Shown here: positions 34,200-43,846 of the stretch, piece by piece
Layout of the letters: every line of letters starts with the position of its first letter
Numbering within the stretch: position 1 is the first letter of the stretch
DNA from: Syntrophus sp. (in: bacteria)
GTDB taxonomy: Bacteria; Desulfobacterota; Syntrophorhabdia; Syntrophorhabdales; Syntrophorhabdaceae
Assembly (NCBI GenBank): GCA_013824835.1
Contig: PNOM01000002.1
Span: 34,237 to 98,236, forward strand
DNA length: 64,000 nt
Direction of reading: 5' to 3'
Notes under the pieces: generated by a model
Database searches by the model: none
Seen by the model: the letters and a program-made list of their open reading frames with translations, nothing else
What the model was told of the DNA's origin: nothing
Translations under genes and position numbers: made by a program

Positions 34200-37100
34200 A
34201 TGATGAGCTCAATCCATACTGAAGCAACCTTTGAATCCGCTATCATCCAGTCTCTGGTTGAGCAGGGTGGCTATGTAGAGACCGGCAACGCTGATTTCAG
34301 CAGAGAATTGTCGCTGGACAGGCGCCAGGTTATTGCCTTCCTCAAAGATACGCAACCGGTCCGCTGGGAGAAGCTGGCAACCGTCCATGGTGCAGATATC
34401 GAAAACCGCATTCTTCAACGTTTGTTCAAAGAGCTGGATCTGCGGGGCACACTGGATGTGTTGCGCAACGGCATTACAGATTACGGCGTACGGTTCGATA
34501 TGGCATATTTCAAGCCGGAATCAAAACTCAATCCCGAGACGAAGGCCCTCTACGACAAGAATCGCCTTACTGTGACCCGTCAGATCCATTATAGCACGCA
34601 AAGCGAACACTCTGTTGATCTGGTCCTGGGCCTGAACGGCCTGCCGGTAGCAACGGTGGAACTGAAAAATCAGTTTACCGGCCAGAATATTCAGAACGCC
34701 AAATGGCAATATATCGAGGATCGTGATCCAAAGGAATTGCTTTTCCAGTTCAAGAAACGGGCGCTTGTCCATTTCACGGTGGATACCGATGAAGTCTACA
34801 TGACTACCAGGATTGACGGCAAACGGACAAGATACCTGCCTTTTAATCTTGGATATAATAAAGGGGCCGGGAATCCACCCAATCCTGATGGCTACAAAAC
34901 GGCATATTTGTGGGAATACGTATGGACCAGGGACTCATGGATGGACATCATCGGGCGATTCCTGCATTTGCAGGCAGAGGAGATTGAAGATAAATCTACC
35001 GGCAGGAAATATCCGAAAGAAACGATGATCTTTCCGCGATACCATCAACTGGATGTGGTACGCAAACTGTCCCGACATGCGAAGGAGGAAGGCGCAGGCC
35101 ACCACTACCTGATTCAACATTCTGCCGGATCAGGAAAGAGTAATTCCATTGCCTGGCTGGCCTATCGTTTATCAAGTCTTCACAATGCTGCCGATGAGCG
35201 GGTCTTTGACAGCGTTATCGTCATTACCGACCGCCTTGTGCTGGACCAACAGTTGCAGAACACGATTTATCAGTTTGAGCATAAGCAGGGCGTGGTGCAG
35301 AAGATTGACAAGGACAGCAACCAACTGGCATATGCCTTAGCCTCCGGCAAGAACATCATCATCACTACGCTTCAGAAATTTCCTTTCGTGGTCGAAAAGG
35401 TGGGTAATCTGCCCAATCGTAGATACGCGGTTATCGTGGATGAGGCACATAGCTCACAGGGGGGCGAGGCAACACGAAAAATGAAAGAAGTGCTCTCCGC
35501 AAAGAATCTGGATGAGGCGATGGAGGAAGACGGACAGGAGTTCGAGGACGGGGAAGATGAAATAAGAAAGGTTCTTGAGACCCGAGGACCCCAGCCTAAC
35601 TTGAGTTTCTTTGCCTTTACGGCAACCCCCAAGGCAAAAACGCTGGAGGTTTTCGGTATTAAGGGTGATGACGGAAAACCCCGTCCATTTCATCTTTATT
35701 CCATGAGGCAGGCAATCGATGAAAGTTTCATACTTGACGTCCTGAAGAACTATACCAATTACGAAACCTATTACCGCCTGACTAAAGCGATTGAGGAAGA
35801 CCCGGAGCTTGACAAGCGCAAGGCCGTCAAAGCCATTGCCCGCTTTGTTTCCCTTCATCCCCACAATCTTGCTCAGAAGACAGAAGTAATGATTGAGCAT
35901 TTCCGGCAGATTACCTCCAAAAAGATCGGCGGGAAGGCAAAAGCGATGGTGGTGACAAGCTCGCGCCTCCATGCAAAGCGTTATTTTTTCGAATTCAAGA
36001 AATACATAAAAGAAAAAGGCTACGACTGGATTAAAGTGCTGGTAGCGTTTTCCGGTAGCGTGAAGGATGATGATGCCCCTGATGGTATATCAGAACCTCA
36101 ATTAACTGGCTTCGGCGAAAAAGAATTGCCAGGGGTATTTGAAAAAGATGATTACAGAATCTTACTGGTGGCCGAAAAGTATCAAACCGGGTTTGATCAG
36201 CCACTTTTGCATACCATGTTTGTTGACAAACCGCTTTCCGGTGTAAAGGCCGTGCAGACCCTTTCGAGGCTTAACCGCATCCATGCCGGAAAAGAGGACA
36301 CCTTTATACTGGACTTTGTTAACGACCGCGATACTATATTAAAGGCATTCCAGCCATTCTATGAACTGACCACCGTGGAACAGCCCACTGACCCCAATCA
36401 CCTTTATGATCTTAAAAACAAGCTCGATGAAAAACAGGTCTACTGGCAATCTGAAATTGATAGCCTTGCTAAAGTCTATTTTATGTCGAAAAATATGCTG
36501 AATCCGAAAGAGCAGGGTAGGCTGAACGCTTTTATTGACCCTGCTATTGATCGTTATAAGGCGTTAGATGGAAATAGCCAAAATGAGTTTAAGAAGGGCT
36601 TGAGGACCTGGACAAACATCTATTCCTATCTCTCGCAGGTCATGCCATTTCAGGATGTGGGGTTGGAAAAGTTCTTTGCCTATGGGAGATTGCTCCTTGC
36701 CAAGCTACCTAAAACAGATTTAGCTGAACGGCTGAAGCTGACTGATGAGGTTGCCTTGGAGTATTATCGGCTCCAAAAGGTATCAGAAGGGGCCATAACC
36801 CTTGAAATCCAGGGAGAAGTAGGTGTTCCGAACATCACCGAGGCCGGAATTCAACGGGCAAAAGAAGAAAAAGCAGCCCTGTCCGAGATCATCCACATTC
36901 TGAATGAACGTTTTGGAACAGACTTCGACAATGCTGACAAGTTGTTTTTTGACCAAATTGAAGAAGAACTTGTCAGTGACGTAAAGCTTCAGATGCAGGC
37001 AAAAAGTAATACAATTGACAATTTCAAATATGGATTTGATGAGGCATTCCTGGCAAAGCTGATAGAGCGGATGGAAGACAATCAGGGGATATTTGAAAAG

Positions 37101-37205
37101 ATTCTTGATGACAAGGAGTTCGGGGAAATTGTCAAAAAGTGGATGCTGAATAAGGTGTATGAAAGGTTAATCTCCCATAAAACTGTCAACGATGCAAGAA
37201 TATAG
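34200..37205 (+). CDS. hsdR: Type I restriction endonuclease HsdR (system 1)
   Basis: A 1001-residue motor and nuclease subunit. The N-terminal PD-(D/E)XK nuclease is visible as VDLVLGLNGLPVATVELKNQ (about 140-160). The SF2 motor has Walker A HSAGSGKSNSIAWL (about 306-319), DEAH box VDEAHSSQGG (about 414-423), and motif III TATPKAKTLE. Motif VI is seen as QTLSRLNRIHAGK. The C terminus is helical, for HsdM contact. Complete by length. The only junction with the upstream gene is the 11-bp repeat, so translation may depend on re-initiation. Confidence 0.95.
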   Translation: MMSSIHTEATFESAIIQSLVEQGGYVETGNADFSRELSLDRRQVIAFLKDTQPVRWEKLATVHGADIENRILQRLFKELDLRGTLDVLRNGITDYGVRFDMAYFKPESKLNPETKALYDKNRLTVTRQIHYSTQSEHSVDLVLGLNGLPVATVELKNQFTGQNIQNAKWQYIEDRDPKELLFQFKKRALVHFTVDTDEVYMTTRIDGKRTRYLPFNLGYNKGAGNPPNPDGYKTAYLWEYVWTRDSWMDIIGRFLHLQAEEIEDKSTGRKYPKETMIFPRYHQLDVVRKLSRHAKEEGAGHHYLIQHSAGSGKSNSIAWLAYRLSSLHNAADERVFDSVIVITDRLVLDQQLQNTIYQFEHKQGVVQKIDKDSNQLAYALASGKNIIITTLQKFPFVVEKVGNLPNRRYAVIVDEAHSSQGGEATRKMKEVLSAKNLDEAMEEDGQEFEDGEDEIRKVLETRGPQPNLSFFAFTATPKAKTLEVFGIKGDDGKPRPFHLYSMRQAIDESFILDVLKNYTNYETYYRLTKAIEEDPELDKRKAVKAIARFVSLHPHNLAQKTEVMIEHFRQITSKKIGGKAKAMVVTSSRLHAKRYFFEFKKYIKEKGYDWIKVLVAFSGSVKDDDAPDGISEPQLTGFGEKELPGVFEKDDYRILLVAEKYQTGFDQPLLHTMFVDKPLSGVKAVQTLSRLNRIHAGKEDTFILDFVNDRDTILKAFQPFYELTTVEQPTDPNHLYDLKNKLDEKQVYWQSEIDSLAKVYFMSKNMLNPKEQGRLNAFIDPAIDRYKALDGNSQNEFKKGLRTWTNIYSYLSQVMPFQDVGLEKFFAYGRLLLAKLPKTDLAERLKLTDEVALEYYRLQKVSEGAITLEIQGEVGVPNITEAGIQRAKEEKAALSEIIHILNERFGTDFDNADKLFFDQIEEELVSDVKLQMQAKSNTIDNFKYGFDEAFLAKLIERMEDNQGIFEKILDDKEFGEIVKKWMLNKVYERLISHKTVNDARI

Positions 37206-37233
37206 GGCACTAACATAGATTCAGGTAAAAGGT

Positions 37234-37262
37234 TTGATTATCCGTTTTTTGTGTGATACAAA
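37234..37262 (+). promoter_or_regulatory. Promoter of the selA operon
   Basis: TTGATT (37234-37239) and TACAAA (37257-37262) with a 17-base spacer, about 30 bases upstream of the selA ATG, which has AAGGGG as ribosome site. Confidence 0.45.
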
Positions 37263-37292
37263 TTAATCAACAAATATAAGGGGTTTATCTGT

Positions 37293-38687
37293 ATGAATGA
37301 GCTGCTTCGAATGATACCCAGGGTCGATGACCTCTTGAGGGAACCGGCATGGAGAGAGATCGTCGATATCTACCCGGAAGGGGTTGCAAAGGATACGCTC
37401 CGCGCCCATCTTGACCAGCTCAGGGCAGGGATAAAGGACGGCGCCATTACTGCAATGCCGGCCATAGAGACGATCTTTGAGGGGGTGCGTACTGATGTGG
37501 CACGCCTCATGTCGCCCCATCTCAAAAGGGTGATTAACGGTACAGGGGTCATTATCCATACAAACCTCGGAAGGTCCCTGCTCCCCGACGCGGCAATCGA
37601 GGCAATGACAATGGCGGCAAGGCACTACACAAACCTTGAATATGATCTCGGGAAGGGGGCAAGGGGCGACAGGTACGAGCACTGCTCATCTATTCTGAAA
37701 AGGCTTACCAACGCAGAAAGCACCCTTGTTGTCAACAATAATGCCGCAGCGGTTTTTCTCATTCTCAATACCCTTGCAGAGGGAAAAGAGGTGATTATTT
37801 CACGGGGAGAGCTTATTGAAATAGGGGGGTCATTCAGGATTCCCGATGTAATGAAGAAAAGCGGGGTGATCCTGAGAGAGGTAGGCACCACCAACAGGAC
37901 CTACAAGGAAGACTTTGAGCACGTGATTTATGAAGAGACAGCGCTCCTCATGAAGGCCCATACGAGTAATTTCAAGATTAAAGGCTTTGCCCGGGAGATT
38001 GAGACTGAAGAACTTGTATCTCTCGGTCAGAGGCATAACATCCCCACCTATCTTGATGCAGGGAGCGGTCTCCTCTTTCCCCTTAAAGAAATGGGTATCC
38101 AGGATGAACCCCTTATTATGGAAGAGCTGGCAAAAGGCATTGATATCATATCTTTTAGCGGCGACAAACTCCCCGGCGCCCCCCAGGCAGGCATCATCGT
38201 GGGGAAAAAGATATACATTGATGCAATGAAGAGAAATCCCATGGCGCGGGCATTCCGTTCCGACAAATTTACCCTTGCCGGGATAGAAAGTACGCTCCTC
38301 CTCTATCTTGATATGGAAAAGGCGAAGAGGTCTATACCGACCCTGCGGATGATCTATGAAGATACGGAAATCCTGAAGAAAAGGGCCACAAGGATAGTTA
38401 AAATTTTGAAAGACAAATGCCCCGGGTGCTCAGTTTCAATAGCCCGATTGTCCTCAGAGGTTGGCGGCGGCACCCTGCCCGATGTGTTTATCCCCTCCTT
38501 CGGTATTGCCCTGAAACCGGAATCAATGAGCGCCCAGCGCCTTGAAGAGCGATTGCGGGGCCTCACCATACCCATAATAGGGCGCATCGAGAAGGATAAC
38601 CTGCTCCTTGATATGAGAACCATACTCAAAGAAGACGAGGTACCCCTCATTTCCGGCATTCAGCATGCCCTGATGGATGGAAAATAG
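37293..38687 (+). CDS. selA: L-seryl-tRNA(Sec) selenium transferase SelA
   Basis: A 464-residue pyridoxal-phosphate enzyme that converts Ser-tRNA(Sec) to Sec-tRNA(Sec) with selenophosphate. Seen: RVINGTGVIIHTNLGRSLLPDAA (shown in part), the glycine-rich VVNNNAAAVFLILNTLA, and the PLP lysine region FSGDKLPGAPQAG (about 289-301). Full length. Its presence means the organism makes selenoproteins; selB, selC and selD are not in this window. It is the first gene of an operon with an rluD-type gene, overlapping it by 11 bases. Confidence 0.96.
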   Translation: MNELLRMIPRVDDLLREPAWREIVDIYPEGVAKDTLRAHLDQLRAGIKDGAITAMPAIETIFEGVRTDVARLMSPHLKRVINGTGVIIHTNLGRSLLPDAAIEAMTMAARHYTNLEYDLGKGARGDRYEHCSSILKRLTNAESTLVVNNNAAAVFLILNTLAEGKEVIISRGELIEIGGSFRIPDVMKKSGVILREVGTTNRTYKEDFEHVIYEETALLMKAHTSNFKIKGFAREIETEELVSLGQRHNIPTYLDAGSGLLFPLKEMGIQDEPLIMEELAKGIDIISFSGDKLPGAPQAGIIVGKKIYIDAMKRNPMARAFRSDKFTLAGIESTLLLYLDMEKAKRSIPTLRMIYEDTEILKKRATRIVKILKDKCPGCSVSIARLSSEVGGGTLPDVFIPSFGIALKPESMSAQRLEERLRGLTIPIIGRIEKDNLLLDMRTILKEDEVPLISGIQHALMDGK

Positions 38688-39717
38688 ATTCCGTATCATC
38701 TCCCAGGAGGAAGACAAAAGACTCGACCTCTTCCTCTCCGAAAAACTCTCCCTTACGCGGACAAAGGTGAAATCCATGATCGAGGGTGGTCATGTGCGCC
38801 TCGACGGCAAGCCCCTGAAACCCTCTTCAAAACTGAAAAAGGGCATGAAGCTGGAAGGGGAGATACCTGCAGAGGAACCCCTGACCCTCACCCCGGAGTC
38901 TATCCCCCTTGATATCCTCTTTGAGGACGAGTATATCCTTGCAGTCAATAAACCGGACAATATGGTAGTCCACCCCTCCTTCGGCCACAGGCAAGGCACC
39001 CTCGTAAATGCGATCCTTGCATACCTGGCAGAAAAAAGTTCAATGTTCAATGTTCAAGGTTCAACGTTGAAAACACAAAACACGGCATGCCCTGCCGAAG
39101 GCCTTGCCCCGGTGGTTGCCTCAAACATAGAACATAGAACGTTGAACGTTGAACACCGGGGAGGCGATGTTCACATCGCCTCCCCGGTCTGGCCTCGTCC
39201 CGGTATTGTTCACAGGTTGGATAAGGGCACCACCGGGGTGATCCTTATCGCGAAGGATACGAAAACACAGGAGATGCTCTCTGCCTCCTTTAAGGACCGG
39301 ACAGTCCGCAAGACCTACAGGGCAATAGTTGAAGGGGTTATGGAAAAGGATAAAGGGGTTATTGAGGGGAGTATCGGGAGACACCCTGTGGAGCGGAAAA
39401 AGATGGCGGTGGTAAAAGAAAGGGGGAGGGATGCCCTGACCGGATACAAGGTGATTAAACGACTGAATGGGTTCACCTATGTGGAGGCATATCCGAAGAC
39501 AGGGCGGACTCACCAGATAAGAGTCCATTTGGCTCATATAGGTCATCCTGTTGTCGGCGATGATGCCTACGGGAAGAAGGCCAAAAAAGCGGCAGGAAGG
39601 CCCCTTCTTCATGCATACGCCATCACATTTCCCCATCCTGTAAAGGGAGGAGAGGTTACTATCAATGCCCCCATACCTTTGGATATAAAGGAGTTTGTTT
39701 CCGATCATGAAGTTTGA
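38677..39717 (+). CDS. RluA/RluD-family pseudouridine synthase with a repeat-encoded insert
   Basis: A 346-residue RNA-modification enzyme: N-terminal S4 domain (about 12-60, RLDLFLSEKL, GGHVRLDGKPLKPSSKL), catalytic domain with LAVNKPDNMVVHPS (about 88-101) and the active-site motif GIVHRLDKGTTGVIL with catalytic Asp, then GRTHQIRVHLAHIGHPVVGD. Between the first two catalytic segments, about residues 121-170 (MFNVQGSTLKTQ ... NIEHRTLNVEHRGG) have no counterpart in the family. They are encoded by a dispersed repeat, so an element has inserted in frame. The reading frame and catalytic residues survive, so the enzyme may still work. Probably RluD-like, target unknown. Confidence 0.9.
   Translation: MENRFRIISQEEDKRLDLFLSEKLSLTRTKVKSMIEGGHVRLDGKPLKPSSKLKKGMKLEGEIPAEEPLTLTPESIPLDILFEDEYILAVNKPDNMVVHPSFGHRQGTLVNAILAYLAEKSSMFNVQGSTLKTQNTACPAEGLAPVVASNIEHRTLNVEHRGGDVHIASPVWPRPGIVHRLDKGTTGVILIAKDTKTQEMLSASFKDRTVRKTYRAIVEGVMEKDKGVIEGSIGRHPVERKKMAVVKERGRDALTGYKVIKRLNGFTYVEAYPKTGRTHQIRVHLAHIGHPVVGDDAYGKKAKKAAGRPLLHAYAITFPHPVKGGEVTINAPIPLDIKEFVSDHEV
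39037..39187. repeat. In-frame dispersed repeat insert within the pseudouridine synthase gene
   Basis: Left arms (GTTCAATGTTCAATGTTCAA) and right arms (GAACATAGAACGTTGAAC) are inverted relative to each other. A perfect 14-bp stem with a TTCA loop occupies 39156-39187 (CCGGGGAGGCGATG / CATCGCCTCCCCGG). It shares the GTTCAACGTTGAA core with the intergenic repeat at 20686-20740. The stretch adds about 50 codons without a stop. Confidence 0.85.
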
Positions 39718-40414
39718 GCAGAAGAACATTGCCGGCTGGTCATACTTCTCCATCCCTATTCTGGAGGAAAAGGGTATTGTCCATGGCTTTTTTACGGGCC
39801 TTTCGCCTTCGCACCTTGTAAAGGGCGATGAGAGGCAGAGATTCCTTGATGCCTTCAGTCTTAAAGACCTTGTTATTATGGACCAGGAACACGGGGACAG
39901 GGTGCATATTGTACAAAACGGGGAAAGACCCCTGTCAGGGGACGGCATCATTGTTATGGAAAAGGGTGTGGCAGGCATCATAAAAACAGCGGATTGCCTG
40001 CCTGTCATATTAGTAGACCCTGATCTTCCTGTGGCTGCGGTGGTTCATGCGGGATGGCGGGGTACTGTGCAAAGGATCGCAGGGAAAGCCATACAACAGA
40101 TGGTAGCATCAGGGGCTGCAAGAAAAAGGATAATCGCCCTCCTGGGGCCTGCCATAGGACCGTGCTGCTATGAAATACAAGAGGATGTCCAGGATATTTT
40201 CAGGAAAGAAGGGTTTTCGGAGGAGATTGTGTATTCTCGTAAAGGCTCTCTCTTCCTTGACATAAAGAAGGCAAACATTGAGGCCTTGAAGGCTGAAGGC
40301 ATAGAAGAAATATACGATATCGGCCTTTGCACATACTGTACCGGGGAGCTTTTTCACTCATACCGGAGGGGAGATAGAGACAAGCGGCAGATAAACTTTG
40401 TCTCTCTGCGATGA
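39707..40414 (+). CDS. pgeF: Laccase-domain (YfiH/PgeF-type) purine nucleoside or polyphenol enzyme
   Basis: A 235-residue protein of the multicopper-oxidase-like YfiH family. It has KTADCLPVILVD, VAAVVHAGWRGTVQRIAG (about 113-130) and GPAIGPCCYEI; the His and Cys residues of these motifs form a metal site. Family members act as purine nucleoside phosphorylases/deaminases and affect peptidoglycan precursor editing in E. coli (PgeF). In many bacteria it follows rluD, as here. I start at ATG 39707, within the end of the upstream gene; ATG 39695 would add four residues. Confidence 0.9.
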   Translation: MKFEQKNIAGWSYFSIPILEEKGIVHGFFTGLSPSHLVKGDERQRFLDAFSLKDLVIMDQEHGDRVHIVQNGERPLSGDGIIVMEKGVAGIIKTADCLPVILVDPDLPVAAVVHAGWRGTVQRIAGKAIQQMVASGAARKRIIALLGPAIGPCCYEIQEDVQDIFRKEGFSEEIVYSRKGSLFLDIKKANIEALKAEGIEEIYDIGLCTYCTGELFHSYRRGDRDKRQINFVSLR

Positions 40415-40434
40415 TAGGGGTATAATGTGAAAGT

Positions 40435-42567
40435 ATGAAGAACTATAGAAAAGAACTCTTGTTCACGGCCCTCATCGCCTTTACCTTCGGACTGCTTATC
40501 TATCTTGAAACCCAGCTTCCTGTTTTCAGAAAGTTTATTCCTGTAGGGGAAAACAAGCTCATCATCATTGTCCTTAATATCAACCTCCTCCTCATCCTCC
40601 TCTTTCTTTTTCTTGTTACCAGGGCAATAATAAAAACCTTCATAGAAAAAAAACGGGGCATATGGGGTGCAGGGCTTAAAACAAAACTGACCCTTACCAT
40701 GCTTTTTGTTTCAATTATTCCCTCTTTCACCCTCTTTATCCTTGCTACCGGTTTTTTTAATACGAGTATGGACAAATGGTTCAGTCAGAAGATCGAAGAT
40801 ACGGTGGCCAGCGCCCTTGAACTCTCCCAATTCTACTATGATGACCTGTTCAACCGGTACGACAGAACGGGTTCTCTCATTGCAGGGGACATCACAAGGA
40901 GGAAACTCCTCGATAATAGTAAAGAATTGAATCTCTATCTCAAGAGGAGTCTCAAGACCTACCTTCCCGGTTATGTCTCTATCTATGATCTGTCAGGGGA
41001 GAAGATAAGAGGAAGCGGCACCTTCAAGGAGGCAATGGAACAGAAGCTCTCGGAAAAGGCAAAGCACTTTCCAAAGGATACCTCCTTGAGGACGATTATT
41101 GCCCTGGATGAGGGGGATCTGATCGTGGTGGGCAGAAAGATCATGGATGAGAACGGCAACGCAAGGGCCATTCTCCTTACAGGGGAGATCATCAGGGTCC
41201 ACGGAACGGAAAGGATACAGGAAATTGCCTCTGCCTACAAAGAATTCAAGGAATCGAGACCCCTTAAAAAGATTGTAAAATGGGGGTTCATCGTACCTTT
41301 GTCTCTTATTACCATAATGACCATATTCTTCTCTGTCTGGGTGGGTATGAAGATGGCGACAGAGATCACAGTCCCCATTGAAAAGGTAAGGGAAGGGGCA
41401 TCCATTATCGCAAAGGGAAAGTTTGACATAAACCTCGAAGACAGGGGCAAGGATGAGATAAGCACCCTTGTGACGGCTTTTAACACCATGGCCCGGGAAT
41501 TGAAAATAACAAAAGAGGAGATTGAAGAGAAAAGGAAGTATATAGAGGTAATACTCGATAACGTGGCAACGGGTATCATATCAACGGATAAAAAGGGAAA
41601 TATACTCCTTTTAAACAGGGCGGCAAAAAACATCCTTGGAATCGAACAGGATGTAGAGACAGGAACCTCTTTAAGGGTGATTTTCGGCGACGAATATAAG
41701 CCCATGCTCAAGTCTTTCCTGAGGGAAATCAGAGAGGCCGGGGGCAGGAGCGTAACCCAGGAGATGAAGCTGAATCTGAAAAAAGATGTTACCTATATCA
41801 GGGCATCCCTGACTGCCTTGAAAGACGAGACAGACAAACCCGGGGGTTTCATCATTGCCTTTGATGATATTACCCATACGGTGAGGGCTGAAAAGCTTGC
41901 AACATGGCGGGAAGTGGCAAGGAAGCTGACCCATGAAATCAAGAACCCTCTTACACCCATTATGCTCTCGGCAGAACGAATCAGAAGAAGGTTGCTCCCC
42001 CTTGCGGGCGAGAAAGAAAGGGCTGTTCTCGATGAGACGACATCAGTGATTATACGATCCGTAGAGGATATCAAGGGCATTGTCAATGAGTTGACCAAGC
42101 TGACCCACAGCTCACAGATAAAGACAATGGAGGATATTAACTCCATAGTAGATGAGACGCTCACCCTTTACAAGGACCTCTACCAGAACATCTCTTTTGA
42201 GGTTACGAAAGGGGCAGTGCCCCAGCACAAACTTGACCGGGACGGTATGAAGCGGGCGCTCATCAACCTGATTACCAACTCTCTCAAGGCCCTTGCCAAC
42301 AGAGAAGGGGTAATTGCCGTTACTACCAGATACGACAAAACCAACAGGATGAGCGTCATAGAGATTGCTGATACAGGGAAGGGTATCCCTGATGAGGATA
42401 AAGGAAGAGTCTTCGACCCCTATTTTACAAAAGATACGGACGGCACCGGCCTCGGCCTTGCCATTGTCCATTCCATTATCCTTGAACACCACGGCAAGAT
42501 ATACGTTGAAGACAATATGCCTCAGGGCGCGCGTTTTATCATTGAACTGCCCGTAATCGAGACGTGA
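40435..42567 (+). CDS. ntrY: NtrY-type membrane sensor histidine kinase
   Basis: A 710-residue sensor kinase with three N-terminal spans (about 8-25, 42-65, 85-105), a periplasmic domain (about 110-275), a fourth span (about 282-303), HAMP (about 305-357), PAS (about 372-480), HisKA with H-box KLTHEIKNPLTPIM (His about 500) and HATPase with NLITNSLKALAN, DTGKGIPDED and GTGLGLAIVHS. This is the layout of NtrY, the kinase of the NtrY/NtrX system for nitrogen or redox adaptation. The expected sigma54 response regulator ntrX does not follow; the defence island begins 28 bases later on the other strand. Confidence 0.88.
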   Translation: MKNYRKELLFTALIAFTFGLLIYLETQLPVFRKFIPVGENKLIIIVLNINLLLILLFLFLVTRAIIKTFIEKKRGIWGAGLKTKLTLTMLFVSIIPSFTLFILATGFFNTSMDKWFSQKIEDTVASALELSQFYYDDLFNRYDRTGSLIAGDITRRKLLDNSKELNLYLKRSLKTYLPGYVSIYDLSGEKIRGSGTFKEAMEQKLSEKAKHFPKDTSLRTIIALDEGDLIVVGRKIMDENGNARAILLTGEIIRVHGTERIQEIASAYKEFKESRPLKKIVKWGFIVPLSLITIMTIFFSVWVGMKMATEITVPIEKVREGASIIAKGKFDINLEDRGKDEISTLVTAFNTMARELKITKEEIEEKRKYIEVILDNVATGIISTDKKGNILLLNRAAKNILGIEQDVETGTSLRVIFGDEYKPMLKSFLREIREAGGRSVTQEMKLNLKKDVTYIRASLTALKDETDKPGGFIIAFDDITHTVRAEKLATWREVARKLTHEIKNPLTPIMLSAERIRRRLLPLAGEKERAVLDETTSVIIRSVEDIKGIVNELTKLTHSSQIKTMEDINSIVDETLTLYKDLYQNISFEVTKGAVPQHKLDRDGMKRALINLITNSLKALANREGVIAVTTRYDKTNRMSVIEIADTGKGIPDEDKGRVFDPYFTKDTDGTGLGLAIVHSIILEHHGKIYVEDNMPQGARFIIELPVIET

Positions 42568-42595
42568 TGATGCTTTTTTGAAAATTGGTGTTTTA

Positions 42596-43729
42596 CTAAA
42601 CCTTCTTTAAATGGTTCAACCATAACGCGAACATTGGATCGACAACACAAAAAACCCCATCTTCCCCTTTCTCGATATAATCGAGGTTTATCAGTTTTTT
42701 TAATGCCCCCTGAACGCCTCCCACCGAACCCAGCCCGTGCCTTGCCATATAATTTGCTGAAAAAGGACTGGCTGTTGACTCCCTGGAAAGTGCAGAAAAC
42801 AGCTTGATGTGTTGTATCGACAGGGACCCGATTAACGCCTCATATATGGTTTTTTCGTCTTCCATTGTTTGTAGGGCGCCCCTGACGTAATCATCCCGAG
42901 TTATTGTCTCTTTTTCAGAAACCTCGTATATGGAATAGGGTATCCGTTGAATATAGTACGGGTATCCGTTAACAGAATTAAAAATCATCTCTGCTATATC
43001 TTCCGGACATTTCTTCCCTCCTGAAGAAAACCGTTCAATAATGAATACTGTAGCTTCGTCTTTTGGCAACGGGGGAAGTCTGCAACTGATAGCACTTTTA
43101 TAAAAGGGTCTTTTCTTTTCATTGAAAATGTCGACCAGGATTCTTCTCCTGCTTCCTACAAAAAAATATGACACATTCTGGTGGGTCTGCATGTGAGAAC
43201 GCATTAACCCTTCAACTTTGATGGAATCGGGCAATTCCGTAATCTCCTGAAACTCATCAAAGACGACATGAAACTGTATATCGCTTTCCGCGACAAGCTT
43301 TCCAAACTGGGAAAGGGTTTCGTCGAGAACGTCCATACCTTTTTTGTGACCAACAGGCTCTACGGATATGGATAATCCATCATATGAATCCGGCTTGATG
43401 ACGGGGCGCCAGGAAGACATAAGCCGCATAGCCTTTTGGAACATCGATTCGTTTTTGTGACAAAAAGCATAGAGTTGGGATGCAAGCCTTGCGGCCACGT
43501 CCTCCGTTGAATCAACCCCGAAGAAATCAATATATACAGCAATAAATCCATTTTGAACAAGTTGGGCTTGTACCCGTTTTGTGAGCGATGTTTTCCCGTA
43601 TCTCCGTGGAGAGAAGAGCACAACGTTTGAATTGTTAGCAGCATGCGATACAAGGTCTTTCAGCTCTTTTTCTCTGTCGCAGAACGGAGCATCTATAGGC
43701 AACTCTTTAAATACAAATGGATTTTTCAT
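42596..43729 (-). CDS. P-loop AAA-type ATPase (archaeal ATPase / ATPase_2 type)
   Basis: A 377-residue STAND-like ATPase: Walker A FSPRRYGKTSL (about 40-50), Walker B HVVFDEFQEI (about 155-164) and a sensor segment YFFVGSRRRI (about 188-197), then a C-terminal winged-helix region (about 300-375). Such ATPases are found in mobile and defence loci and in archaea; their cellular role is mostly unknown. A ribosome site GAGGA precedes the ATG, and a separate promoter is present. Confidence 0.8.
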   Translation of the reverse strand: MKNPFVFKELPIDAPFCDREKELKDLVSHAANNSNVVLFSPRRYGKTSLTKRVQAQLVQNGFIAVYIDFFGVDSTEDVAARLASQLYAFCHKNESMFQKAMRLMSSWRPVIKPDSYDGLSISVEPVGHKKGMDVLDETLSQFGKLVAESDIQFHVVFDEFQEITELPDSIKVEGLMRSHMQTHQNVSYFFVGSRRRILVDIFNEKKRPFYKSAISCRLPPLPKDEATVFIIERFSSGGKKCPEDIAEMIFNSVNGYPYYIQRIPYSIYEVSEKETITRDDYVRGALQTMEDEKTIYEALIGSLSIQHIKLFSALSRESTASPFSANYMARHGLGSVGGVQGALKKLINLDYIEKGEDGVFCVVDPMFALWLNHLKKV

Positions 43730-43761
43730 AGTGTATCCTCATATTATAGTATAGTTATTAT

Positions 43762-43790
43762 AAGATAGTAATTATGATGTAATATGTCAA
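43762..43790 (-). promoter_or_regulatory. Promoter of the P-loop ATPase gene
   Basis: TTGACA (43785-43790) with TATCTT (43762-43767) at 17 bases on the reverse strand; an alternative TATAAT lies five bases further. The region between here and the ATG contains repeated ATAGTAT/ATAGTTA strings that may be regulatory. Confidence 0.45.
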
Positions 43791-43846
43791 GAAAAAGAAC
43801 ACAACAGCATAGGGAAGCAAGAATATACCCACAGTAAAAAACTGAA

